Shown: piece by piece, positions 47,781-56,066 of the stretch | How positions within the stretch are numbered: the stretch's first letter is position 1 | How the letters are laid out: each line of letters opens with the position of its first letter | Source: an uncultured Clostridia bacterium | Lineage (GTDB): Bacteria; Bacillota; Clostridia; Christensenellales; Borkfalkiaceae | Length of the DNA stretch: 57,756 nt | Assembly: GCA_947629535.1 (NCBI GenBank) | Contig: CANREC010000003.1 | Span: forward strand, 1 to 57,756 | Direction of reading: 5' to 3' | Program-made: the position numbers and the translations under genes | Notes under the pieces: generated by a model | The model's input: only the letters and a program-made list of their open reading frames with translations | The model's database searches: none | Told to the model about the DNA's origin: nothing

Positions 47781-48854
47781 ATGAAAAAATATCGCGTGGG
47801 GATCATCGGCGCGACGGGTATGGTCGGCCAAAGATTTGTGACGCTTCTTGAAAGCCATCCGTGGTTCTGCCCGTCCTTTTTGCTTGCAAGTTCCCGCTCT
47901 GCGGGGAAAACGTATGCGGAGGCCGTCGGCGAAAAGTGGGCGCTCGACGCTCCCATTCCCGCCTATGCGAAGGACATGGTCGTCCTCGACGCCGCCGACC
48001 CTACCCCTCTCATCGGAAAAGCCGATTTCGTCTTTTGCGCCGTCAATCTGAAAAAGGAAGAGACGCGTGCGCTCGAAGAGATGTATGCTAAGTGCGAGAT
48101 CCCCGTGGTCTCCAACAATTCCGCGCACCGTTTCACGCCCGACGTGCCCATGGTGATCCCCGAAGTCGATCCCGAGCACCTTGCGGTCATTCCTTTCCAA
48201 AGGAAACGCCTCGGCACCGAGCGCGGCTTTATCGCCGTGAAGAGCAATTGTTCCCTTCAATCCTATGTCCCTCTTCTCCACCCCTTGCGGAAGTTCGGGA
48301 TCGAAAAGGTCGCCGTATGTACCTATCAAGCCATCTCGGGCGCGGGAAAGACCTTCAAGACCATGCCTGAGATCTCCGATAATGTCATTCCTTACATCGG
48401 CGGCGAGGAAGAGAAGAGCGAGAGGGAGCCGCTGAAGATCTGGGGCGAGCTCCGCGGCGGCGAGATCGTGCCCGCCTCTTCCCCCGTCATCACAGCGCAG
48501 TGTCTGCGCGTTCCCGTGTCGGACGGGCACACGGCAGCCGTGTTCGTCTCCTTCAAGAATAAGCCGACGAAGGAAGAGATCCTCAAGGCATGGGAATATG
48601 AGGGCGAACCGCAGAGACTTCATCTCCCCTCCGCGCCCGAAAGATTCATCACCTATTTCGAGGAGGACGACCGTCCCCAGCCCGCGCTTGACAGAATGAA
48701 GGAAAAAGGCATGGGCATCATGGCGGGACGCCTGCGCGAAGATCCGCTCTTCGGCTGGAAGTTTATCGGGCTCTCGCACAATACCCTGCGCGGAGCGGCG
48801 GGCGGTGCCGTATTGCTTGCGGAACTTCTCGCCGTCAAGGGTTATTTCGGCTGA
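47781..48854 (+). CDS. asd: Aspartate-semialdehyde dehydrogenase
   Basis: MKKYRVGIIGATGMVGQRFVTLLESHPWF...SNNSAHRF...KSNCSLQSYV. Confidence 0.95.
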   Translation: MKKYRVGIIGATGMVGQRFVTLLESHPWFCPSFLLASSRSAGKTYAEAVGEKWALDAPIPAYAKDMVVLDAADPTPLIGKADFVFCAVNLKKEETRALEEMYAKCEIPVVSNNSAHRFTPDVPMVIPEVDPEHLAVIPFQRKRLGTERGFIAVKSNCSLQSYVPLLHPLRKFGIEKVAVCTYQAISGAGKTFKTMPEISDNVIPYIGGEEEKSEREPLKIWGELRGGEIVPASSPVITAQCLRVPVSDGHTAAVFVSFKNKPTKEEILKAWEYEGEPQRLHLPSAPERFITYFEEDDRPQPALDRMKEKGMGIMAGRLREDPLFGWKFIGLSHNTLRGAAGGAVLLAELLAVKGYFG

Positions 48855-48893
48855 CAAACGTTTGATTTTTCGACATATGATAAGGAGAAAGCT

Positions 48894-49781
48894 ATGACAG
48901 GATTTTTATCGGGGGTGGCGACCGCCCTCATCACGCCGTTCACAAAGGACGGAGTAAATTTTGACGCTCTCGGCAAGCTTTTGGAGCATCAGGAAACGCA
49001 GGGTGCGGACGGGGTCGTTGTCCTCGGGACGACGGGCGAACCCGCCACGATAACGCTTGAAGAGAAGAAAGAGGTCATCATCTTTGCGCGAAACCATATG
49101 CGGAACATGAAACTCATTGTCGGCACGGGCGGAAACTGTACAGAGAACGCCGTGGCCATGACGAAACTTGCCGAAAGTTTGGGCGCGGACGGCATTTTGG
49201 CCGTTACCCCCTACTATAACAAGTGCACACAGAAGGGCCTCGCCGAATATTACAGGACGATCTGCGCCGCGACGTCTCTCCCCGTCATCGCCTATAATGT
49301 CCCGGGACGGACGGGAGTCAACCTTCTCCCCGCGACGATGGCCGAGATCGCCGAGATCCCCAACATGGCGGGCATCAAGGAGGCGAGCGGGAACATGGCG
49401 CAGGTCATGGAAACGGCACGGCGCATCCGCGGGAAGTGCGACCTCTATTCGGGCGAGGATGCGCTCAATTTGCCCATTTTGGCCGCAGGCGGGAGCGCAG
49501 TCATCTCCGTCGTCTCGAATATCGTCCCTGCCGACGTCAAGCGTCTGACGGAATACGTCGCACAGGGAAACTTAAAGGCGGCGAACGCCCTTTCCGACGC
49601 GCTCTTGCCCCTCGCAGACGCATGTTTTGCCGAGGTCAACCCGATCCCCGTCAAGGCGGCAATGGCGCTTCTGGGCTACGATGCGGGCCTTCCCCGCGCT
49701 CCTCTCACGGAGATCGAGCCCCAACACCTCGACCTGCTCAGAAAGGCAATGAAAAACTATGGTCTGGAGATCGTAAAATGA
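48894..49781 (+). CDS. dapA: 4-hydroxy-tetrahydrodipicolinate synthase
   Basis: GVATALITPFTKDGVNFDAL, GTTGEPATI, YNVPGRTGVNLLP, GIKEASGN. Confidence 0.96.
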   Translation: MTGFLSGVATALITPFTKDGVNFDALGKLLEHQETQGADGVVVLGTTGEPATITLEEKKEVIIFARNHMRNMKLIVGTGGNCTENAVAMTKLAESLGADGILAVTPYYNKCTQKGLAEYYRTICAATSLPVIAYNVPGRTGVNLLPATMAEIAEIPNMAGIKEASGNMAQVMETARRIRGKCDLYSGEDALNLPILAAGGSAVISVVSNIVPADVKRLTEYVAQGNLKAANALSDALLPLADACFAEVNPIPVKAAMALLGYDAGLPRAPLTEIEPQHLDLLRKAMKNYGLEIVK

Positions 49782-50530
49782 AACTGATCCTTATCGGTTG
49801 TTGCGGAAAAATGGGAAAGATCGTGAGCGGCCTTTGCGTGGAGCAGGGCCACGACATCGTCTGCGGGGTCGATCTGTGCCCCTCTCCCATGCCCTATCCC
49901 GTTTACACGGACTTCGGCGCGGTCAAAGAACTTGCCGACGCCGTCATCGACTTCTCTTCCCCCACCCATCTCGAAACGCGGCTGAAGTTCTGCGCGGAAC
50001 ACGGCCTTCCCATCGTCCTCGCCGCAACGGGATATTCGGAAACCGATCTTCTGCTCATCGACAGCTACAAGGCCAAGATCCCGATGTTCAAGACGGGCAA
50101 TCTCTCGCTCGGCGTCAATCTTCTGCGCATGCTTGTCCGTAAGGCGGCGGAAGTCCTCGGAGACGACTTTGACGTCGAGATCATCGAGCGTCATCACAAC
50201 CAAAAGAAGGACGCTCCCTCGGGCACGGCGCTGATGCTTGCCGAGAGCGTGAAGGAAGGCGCTTCTTCGGAAAAGCAAAACGTCTACGGCCGTCACGGCA
50301 TCGTCGGGAAGAGAGAAAAGAAGGAGATCGGCATCCATGCAGTGCGCGGCGGAACGATCGTCGGCGAGCATGAAGTCCTGTTCGCGGGCGAGGACGAGAC
50401 CCTCTCCCTCTCCCACTCCGCGGGCAGCCGCAAGATCTTTGCGGTCGGCGCTCTGAAGGCGGCCGCCTATCTCATCGGGAAAAAAGCAGGTCTCTATTCG
50501 ATGGACGACCTTCTCTGCGGCCTGTTCTAA
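49778..50530 (+). CDS. dapB: 4-hydroxy-tetrahydrodipicolinate reductase
   Basis: MKLILIGCCGKMGKIVSG, IDFSSPTHLE, EIIERHHNQKKDAPSGTALMLAE; ATGA overlap with dapA. Confidence 0.95.
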   Translation: MKLILIGCCGKMGKIVSGLCVEQGHDIVCGVDLCPSPMPYPVYTDFGAVKELADAVIDFSSPTHLETRLKFCAEHGLPIVLAATGYSETDLLLIDSYKAKIPMFKTGNLSLGVNLLRMLVRKAAEVLGDDFDVEIIERHHNQKKDAPSGTALMLAESVKEGASSEKQNVYGRHGIVGKREKKEIGIHAVRGGTIVGEHEVLFAGEDETLSLSHSAGSRKIFAVGALKAAAYLIGKKAGLYSMDDLLCGLF

Positions 50531-50567
50531 AATTTCCAAATTTTTCTCGTTTTGCTCTGAATATCGC

Positions 50568-50596
50568 TTGACTTCTTCCTTGGTTTTTAATATACT
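50568..50596 (+). promoter_or_regulatory. Sigma-70-type promoter upstream of the tRNA-Thr locus
   Basis: TTGACT-17 nt-TATACT. Confidence 0.75.
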
Positions 50597-50694
50597 TATA
50601 TATGCTTGTAAGCGAGTTTTTCCCAAAAAAGACAGTGCTTTTGGGGAAGAGAAAGTGCCGTCGAGCGCAAAAAAAAGCGGTCGTGCGACGACAC

Positions 50695-50732
50695 GCTGGT
50701 GTAGCTCAGCAGGTAGAGCGCATCCTTGGTAA
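50695..50732 (+). pseudogene. Truncated tRNA-Thr copy (first 38 nt, through the anticodon loop)
   Basis: GCTGGTGTAGCTCAGCAGGTAGAGCGCATCCTTGGTAA is identical to 50861-50898, then diverges. Confidence 0.9.
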
Positions 50733-50860
50733 TTATATACTTATCCGAGGAAAAGGGCTGTAAACGGTAGAAAAACAGACGAAAACCACCGAAAAAGACC
50801 CATTTCTAAAAATACCTGTAAAAAAGCTGTAAAAAACGGTGTAAAAACAACTTCAAATAT

Positions 50861-50936
<76 letters not shown>

Positions 50937-50960
50937 TCGTCGCAACACGACGAATTTTAC

Positions 50961-50993
50961 AAACCCTTGTCTTTCGGCAAGGGTTTTGCTTTT
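50961..50993 (+). terminator. Intrinsic terminator after tRNA-Thr
   Basis: AAACCCTTG-TCTTTCGG-CAAGGGTTTTGCTTTT. Confidence 0.85.
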
Positions 50994-51080
50994 AGCGTCG
51001 GTTGCTCCTCCCCTCGTTTCCCGAAAAACCTTGCTTCGCAATCTTTTTCGGGAGCCCTATTGGCAAGATGGCGACACTCC

Positions 51081-51110
51081 AAAGGGACGACTTTCAAGGT
51101 CGTCCCTTTT
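51081..51110. terminator. Hairpin terminator downstream of the macrodomain gene
   Basis: AAAGGGACGAC-TTTCAAG-GTCGTCCCTTT perfect 11-bp stem. Confidence 0.7.
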
Positions 51111-51154
51111 CCGTGTGTCGAAGTTCCGTTTTTCTGTTTGGGTTATTCTCGGAG

Positions 51155-51655
51155 TCATGTCCGCTTTCGGAAAACTTCCAATGCCGTGAAGTAGGTATCC
51201 ATGTCGTAGAGGACAAGGGACGGCTTTAATTCTGTGTCCGCATATTCCATGAGGACTGTCAAGGCAACCTTTATCGCCTCTTTGACGGGATAACCATAAG
51301 CTCCCGCAGAGATAAGAGGAAAGGCAATCGTTGTGAGTCCATGTTCACGGGCAAGGGTCATGGAGTTCCTGTAACAGCTTTCGAGGAGTTCCCTCTCTCC
51401 ATGCTTGCCGCCTTCCCATATCGGTCCGACGGTGTGAATGACATACTTTGCGGGGAGACGGTAACCTTTGGTGATTTTCGCCTCTCCCGTCCTGCACCCT
51501 CCGAGGGTCCTGCACTCCCTTAAAAGCTCGGGACCCGCCGCCCTATGGATTGCCCCGTCTACACCGCCACCGCCCAATAAGGACCGATTGGCAGCATTTA
51601 CGATAGCGTCTCCTTGAAAAGTTGTGATGTCTCCGCAAATGATTTTCGGTTGCAT
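51155..51655 (-). CDS. Macrodomain protein (MacroD/YmdB-like, predicted ADP-ribose or O-acetyl-ADP-ribose hydrolase)
   Basis: [45 protein letters not shown]...[24 protein letters not shown]...[13 protein letters not shown]. Confidence 0.93.
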   Translation of the reverse strand: MQPKIICGDITTFQGDAIVNAANRSLLGGGGVDGAIHRAAGPELLRECRTLGGCRTGEAKITKGYRLPAKYVIHTVGPIWEGGKHGERELLESCYRNSMTLAREHGLTTIAFPLISAGAYGYPVKEAIKVALTVLMEYADTELKPSLVLYDMDTYFTALEVFRKRT

Positions 51656-51693
51656 GATATTTCCCTCACAAAAAAAGAGTTGTTGATTCTCGT

Positions 51694-51882
51694 TCAATTT
51701 CGCTTTGCATTGAATTTATAGACGGAAACGAAATAGATTACTTGCTTTATCGGCTCCGCATTATGGGTATGCACACAGAAGTCGAGGAAGTCGGGTAGCT
51801 TTTCCTCAATGGCTTTCTTCAAGATGAGGATAATGTCCTTGTCAAAGTCCGATTCTTCGTGATACACTTCGTTTTGTTTCAT
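51694..51882 (-). CDS. Small hypothetical protein
   Basis: [36 protein letters not shown]...; GGTGAG upstream of ATG; lies between int and the macrodomain gene. Confidence 0.5.
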   Translation of the reverse strand: MKQNEVYHEESDFDKDIILILKKAIEEKLPDFLDFCVHTHNAEPIKQVIYFVSVYKFNAKRN

Positions 51883-51888
51883 ACTCAC

Positions 51889-53310
51889 CTACATTAACAG
51901 GTATTTATTATATAAAGTCGCGGCAGAAACATCCTGTGACTGTAAGGCATGGGTATAGACATCGAGAGTGATTCTCTCATTGGCGTGTCCTGCCCTTGCT
52001 GAGACGGTCTTAATGGGGATTCCCGCATTGATTTGCATTGTAATACAGGTATGCCTCATAGCATGAGGCGGAATAGGTTTGAAACCGTGTTCGAGATTGA
52101 ATTTTTTAAGCCACGCATTAACGGTGCAGGGATTCATCGGCTTTCCGCTCTCTTGGAGAAAGAGCATATTTGTGTCTGCCCATAAGTCCCCGAACCCTTC
52201 CCTTTGTTCCAGATACCAGTCCCGATATTCCCGAAGAATCGCTATCATCTGTTCGGGGAGTGAAATTGTCCGTTTCGATGTCTCCGTCTTGGTCCCCTTG
52301 GTGACGATTCCGAAGTCCTTGAAGTAGAGGGTGTTTTTCTCCACCCGAAGGGTCCCGTTCTCAAAGTCGATGTTGTCCCAAGAGAGACCGCATATCTCCG
52401 CTTTCCTCAATCCTGTAAAGATGAGCAGGGCAAAGACCGCTCTCTTCTTTGGGTTCGGCTCTTTGAGGACCGCCCGAACAAAGTCTCTCGCTTCCTCTTC
52501 GTCGAAAATCTCCTTTCTCTTGGTCGTCCCGACAAGGGGTTTCGTGTAGTCCTTGGTGGCATAGTTGTGTTCGATGAGTTGTTGTCTCTTTGCCTCTCCG
52601 AGAATGACAACGAGAATAGACCTTATCCCTGCATTGGTATCTTTGGAGTATTTGACTTCCTTTTTCTCAACGAGGAAAAACCTGTCGAGGGGAACACCGA
52701 AGTGCTTGACGATCGCCTTTGCCGTTGCCATGCTGACACGCTCCCCGACTCTTGCGGCAGTACGGAGTGTGAGTCTGTCGATTCCGCAGGCTTCGGCTGT
52801 CTTGGCTTTGCTCATTCCCTTTTGCTCCATGAGTTCAAAGAGTGACCGCTTGACGGTGACGATTTCCTTTGTGTAGGTCCTCTCGCATAAGAAGTCGTAA
52901 AACCGCTGTACAAGGCTCGGGCTTATCTGCCTGAGTTGATACCTGCCGAAGTAGTCATTGAGGATTTTAAGAGACGCTTTCGCCCTTACAAAGTACGAAT
53001 AGGCTTCTCCGTTACGGACCATGAGATTTTTGAGCCACTCATTCGCAAATTCCTCAAAGGTGATATGGGTCTCTTGGACAAAGGTCCCGTCCGATTTCTT
53101 CTCCGATTCCTTAATAAATTCGAGTTCTGCTTTCTTCCGTTCGAGTTCGATTTCCCTGTGGGTGAGTCCCCGAGGGACTTTCCATGTCTGTGTGTACTGT
53201 TTGGGTCTCCCCGTGATAGGGTCTCTCCCGTTGTAGAAGAATCGGTAAGAGATAATTTCTCCTTCCCGATTGGTACGGGGATAGCATAACTTCGTTTTAC
53301 CTTGTTTCAT
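51889..53310 (-). CDS. Tyrosine recombinase/integrase with embedded XRE-type HTH
   Basis: Catalytic region FTGLRKAEICGLSWDNIDFENGTL...HAMRHTCITMQINAGIPIKTVSARAGHANERITLDVYTH; N-terminal arm-binding-like domain; HTH segment residues ~155-213 (LFELMEQKGMSKAKTAEACGIDRLTLRTAARVGERVSMATAKAIVKHFGVPLDRFF). Confidence 0.95.
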   Translation of the reverse strand: MKQGKTKLCYPRTNREGEIISYRFFYNGRDPITGRPKQYTQTWKVPRGLTHREIELERKKAELEFIKESEKKSDGTFVQETHITFEEFANEWLKNLMVRNGEAYSYFVRAKASLKILNDYFGRYQLRQISPSLVQRFYDFLCERTYTKEIVTVKRSLFELMEQKGMSKAKTAEACGIDRLTLRTAARVGERVSMATAKAIVKHFGVPLDRFFLVEKKEVKYSKDTNAGIRSILVVILGEAKRQQLIEHNYATKDYTKPLVGTTKRKEIFDEEEARDFVRAVLKEPNPKKRAVFALLIFTGLRKAEICGLSWDNIDFENGTLRVEKNTLYFKDFGIVTKGTKTETSKRTISLPEQMIAILREYRDWYLEQREGFGDLWADTNMLFLQESGKPMNPCTVNAWLKKFNLEHGFKPIPPHAMRHTCITMQINAGIPIKTVSARAGHANERITLDVYTHALQSQDVSAATLYNKYLLM

Positions 53311-53400
53311 AATACTTACCTCTTTTTTGGTCTCTACTCTCTTTAAGAGAACGGGAAAATTGAGAGAGTGAGACGAAAGAGAGATTTTGGGTATGATAGT

Positions 53401-53430
53401 ATTATAAGACAGTTTTACGAATATCGTAAG
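53401..53430 (-). promoter_or_regulatory. Integrase promoter with dyad operator
   Basis: Minus strand TTACGA-TAT-TCGTAA, 8 nt, TATAAT; same layout at 54828-54857. Confidence 0.6.
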
Positions 53431-53516
53431 GCTTTCGGGAGAAGATTTTTTATTATCTTTGTCGGACCTGTTACAGTGTTACAGTCATTATCTAAAAGGT
53501 AATACTAAGCAAAACT

Positions 53517-53545
53517 AACGGGGTGTAACAGCTTCACCCCGTTTT
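53517..53545 (-). terminator. Terminator of the 53570-54790 operon
   Basis: AACGGGGTG-9 nt-CACCCCGTT with T-rich flank on both strands. Confidence 0.75.
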
Positions 53546-53569
53546 ATCGTTGTTTGAGGGTCAAAACCT

Positions 53570-54046
53570 CTATGATTCAGAGGTCGAGGTCAACTTTCCC
53601 GTTACAGATACATTCCGAACGGAATCCGTCACCTGTTTTCCTGTTACAGGTCTACGGTAGGTTTCCTCTTCATAGTCCGTGGGGGTGAGGTAGAGGACGG
53701 TCAACTCTCCGATACGGGACAGAACGGAATCCGACCACCTTTCGATTGCCGAGAACTGTTCTTCGGTCGGTCGTATTTCCCGTATCTCCAAGTAGGCATA
53801 TCCCTTGATTCCACCGTTCCCCCTTATCCAACCCGATCGTTGTAGTTCGGGGATAACCTCGTCCTCAACGGCTTTGATACCCATAGACGCCATTTTCTTG
53901 ACAAGGTCGATATGCTCATATCCTTTTCCGTTGAGGTCTACAAACTTTCCTTCGGGGGTAATATAGGTAGACCCTTTGACGGGGGAATCGGTAATATCGA
54001 AATTCTCTCTCACCCACTCCCATGGGTCAATCTTTGTGTTGTTCAT
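53570..54046 (-). CDS. Hypothetical mobile-element protein, 158 aa
   Basis: TYITPEGKFVDLNGKGYEHIDLVKKMASMGI...GWIRGNGGIKGYAYLEIREIRPTEEQFSAIERW. Confidence 0.65.
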   Translation of the reverse strand: MNNTKIDPWEWVRENFDITDSPVKGSTYITPEGKFVDLNGKGYEHIDLVKKMASMGIKAVEDEVIPELQRSGWIRGNGGIKGYAYLEIREIRPTEEQFSAIERWSDSVLSRIGELTVLYLTPTDYEEETYRRPVTGKQVTDSVRNVSVTGKLTSTSES

Positions 54047-54049
54047 TCT

Positions 54050-54790
54050 TTATCTCCTAAAAACAGTCTCTTTGATTTGCTCGAATGAGGCTCTACCGTC
54101 TTTGTTGAACTCTCCCGAAAGGAGTTGCTTATAGAGAACATTCCTTTTGAGCCCCCCGAGGGTACTCTCAAAACTTGCAAGACCTTGATTTACTTCAATC
54201 TCTTCAAAGGTGATAGCTCTCTTGACTTTTTTCTCTGAAAGTTTTCCAGTAGGGTCATATACCTTTCGTGTAAGTACGGTCGAAGAGTAGGCTTGTATTG
54301 CATCTTCAATCGAGACCCTTGTAAAATGGTCTGTCGTGTGATATGAAATATCATCAAGGCTATCGGTTTCCCATAAGTCTATATCATAGAGACCTTCCCC
54401 GACCTTTCTCCCGATACAAACGGCCTTTTGTTTGTAGTCTTCGGCTAACCTTAAAATGATAGCTTGGAACCTGTCCCAAGAATAGGCAGTATTCCAAACC
54501 AAAAAACTCTTTTCGACGGACCCTTCCCAAACCCCAGTCGTTCTTGTGATATTTAGCCCGAGAACCTTTAAGTCCGATTCAAGAGAATGTGTAGCCATGA
54601 TATTATATCTTTGATATGCCTTGTCCCAGTCCTTACTTTTATCAAATAGGCTGTCACTGACATAGGCACTGATAGTGGCAAAGAAGTCTCTTTCTGCTCT
54701 CTTTTTGAACTCACTTATTCTATCACTTTCCTCGGCGGCCTTCTCGGTTTCAATAGACCCGTTTAGTTCCTTGTCTACGGGTTGAATCAT
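54050..54790 (-). CDS. Hypothetical mobile-element protein, 246 aa
   Basis: NITRTTGVWEGSVEKSFLVWNTAYSWDRFQAIILRLAEDYKQKAVCIGRKVGEGLYDIDLWE; 3 nt from the downstream ORF (operon). Confidence 0.65.
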   Translation of the reverse strand: MIQPVDKELNGSIETEKAAEESDRISEFKKRAERDFFATISAYVSDSLFDKSKDWDKAYQRYNIMATHSLESDLKVLGLNITRTTGVWEGSVEKSFLVWNTAYSWDRFQAIILRLAEDYKQKAVCIGRKVGEGLYDIDLWETDSLDDISYHTTDHFTRVSIEDAIQAYSSTVLTRKVYDPTGKLSEKKVKRAITFEEIEVNQGLASFESTLGGLKRNVLYKQLLSGEFNKDGRASFEQIKETVFRR

Positions 54791-54827
54791 CTTCTTACAC
54801 TCCTTGCCTGTCGAAGTGGCATATATG

Positions 54828-54857
54828 ATTATACGACAATTTTACGATTTCCGTATG
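54828..54857 (-). promoter_or_regulatory. Promoter/operator of the 54790-53570 operon, paralogous to the integrase promoter
   Basis: Plus strand ATTATA-CGACAATT-TTACGATTTCCGTATGG vs ATTATA-AGACAGTT-TTACGAATATCGTAAGG. Confidence 0.6.
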
Positions 54858-54881
54858 GATTTGAAAGAAAAAACAGGGGAT

Positions 54882-55568
54882 TTATTTCCCCCGTTTGATT
54901 TGTGCAATTACAGCTTCGACCAAGATGTCCTTGTTCAAATAATCGGCAAGACCTTTCTCGACATCTTCATCGGAGTCGGGGATCAGTTTCATTTGCTCTA
55001 TGTAATGATCGATACCGTCGATGATGTCCTTTGCTATGACACGATACTCGTCCGATACGATTTTCATGGCATTGAACCATGTATCTTTGTCAAAGGACGG
55101 ATTGGCGGGACTTGTAGAGGGCAGTCCTATATGGTGGACGGGAAGTCCCTTAAAGTGTTTCTCATACATTTCGAGAGCGTCTTTCCCGTTGAGAAGAATC
55201 AACTCGATTTCCGTCTTATCCAGCAGACCTTGAATGTCGTTGAATTTGGGATTTTTGATAGATTTATTGCTTGAACCTTGAATGTCACATTCATCAATCA
55301 AATCCCAAACGGCAATCCCACAGCGCCCCAAGAGTTTTGTCTGTGTTCCCGAATCGGAGTGAAGGGCGGGAAGAATGGGACGAGGGAGATGTGAGATATG
55401 GTACCCACCCGATTTGAGGTCATAGTCACATATCGTTTCCCAAAACTTGTTGTTCGGGTTGGCATAATAAACTCCCGATTCCCTACTTTCCTTTGCGGGG
55501 AATGTTCCGAGAATCAATACTTTGCTTTCTTCCGTGTAAATAGGCGGCAATCCCTTTTCTCTTGACAT
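54882..55568 (-). CDS. DNA glycosylase, uracil-DNA glycosylase superfamily (hypoxanthine/Mug-like)
   Basis: KVLILGTFPAKESRESGVYYANPNNKFWETICDY, GIAVWDLIDECDIQGSSNKSIKNPKFNDI, HHIGLPSTSPAN; AGGAGG RBS. Confidence 0.88.
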   Translation of the reverse strand: MSREKGLPPIYTEESKVLILGTFPAKESRESGVYYANPNNKFWETICDYDLKSGGYHISHLPRPILPALHSDSGTQTKLLGRCGIAVWDLIDECDIQGSSNKSIKNPKFNDIQGLLDKTEIELILLNGKDALEMYEKHFKGLPVHHIGLPSTSPANPSFDKDTWFNAMKIVSDEYRVIAKDIIDGIDHYIEQMKLIPDSDEDVEKGLADYLNKDILVEAVIAQIKRGK

Positions 55569-55580
55569 CGTTTTTTCCTC

Positions 55581-55613
55581 CTGTGATATAGGTGTGTTTC
55601 CAGTATATCACAG
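55581..55613. promoter_or_regulatory. Perfect inverted repeat overlapping the -10 of the glycosylase gene promoter
   Basis: CTGTGATATA-13 nt-TATATCACAG; minus-strand promoter TTTACA-17 nt-TATACT uses the distal arm as -10. Confidence 0.65.
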
Positions 55614-55766
55614 ATTTCGACAAGTGTAAAGTAAAATCGTATTTCTTGCAGAAGATTTTATCGAATTATCAACATACAACATGATTTAAGGGCATACCAC
55701 CTGTACCCGATAGAAGTCGCCCTATCCTATAATTGTAGATAGTAAACAAAATCGGAGGGGTTTCTT

Positions 55767-56066
55767 TTGGATAAGGCAGAATTGATTGCTCGTATCGGGT
55801 ACTTCCGTACCCGTGCCAAACTGTCACAAAAGGCATTGTCGATAGACATCGACATGAATGTCGGATATATCAATCGTCTCGAATGTAAAAAGGACTTCCT
55901 GCCGAGTCTCGATGTCCTTCTCAAAATCATAGAGGCTTGCGGGTGTACGGTCGAGGAGTTCTTTTACAGCGATATTGCCAATTACTCCACCGACAAATTG
56001 ATTCTCGGAAAGATAAAAGAACTTCCCGCAGAAAAACGGGAAGCTCTCTTGAAACTTCTTGGTTAA
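55767..56066 (+). CDS. XRE-family HTH transcriptional regulator (TTG start)
   Basis: IGYFRTRAKLSQKALSIDIDMNVGYINRLECKKDFLPSLDVLLKIIEACGCTVEEFF; GGAGGGG RBS. Confidence 0.9.
   Translation: MDKAELIARIGYFRTRAKLSQKALSIDIDMNVGYINRLECKKDFLPSLDVLLKIIEACGCTVEEFFYSDIANYSTDKLILGKIKELPAEKREALLKLLG

Noticed and set aside
47613-48857. 414-aa minus-strand ORF opposite asd
   Set aside because: Mirror frame of a clearly recognisable asd; no recognisable domain.
50733-50860. Spacer between tRNA copies considered as a CRISPR or tandem tRNA array
   Set aside because: Only two imperfect ~20-nt repeats, no regular spacers; better explained as integrase arm-type repeats or a scar.
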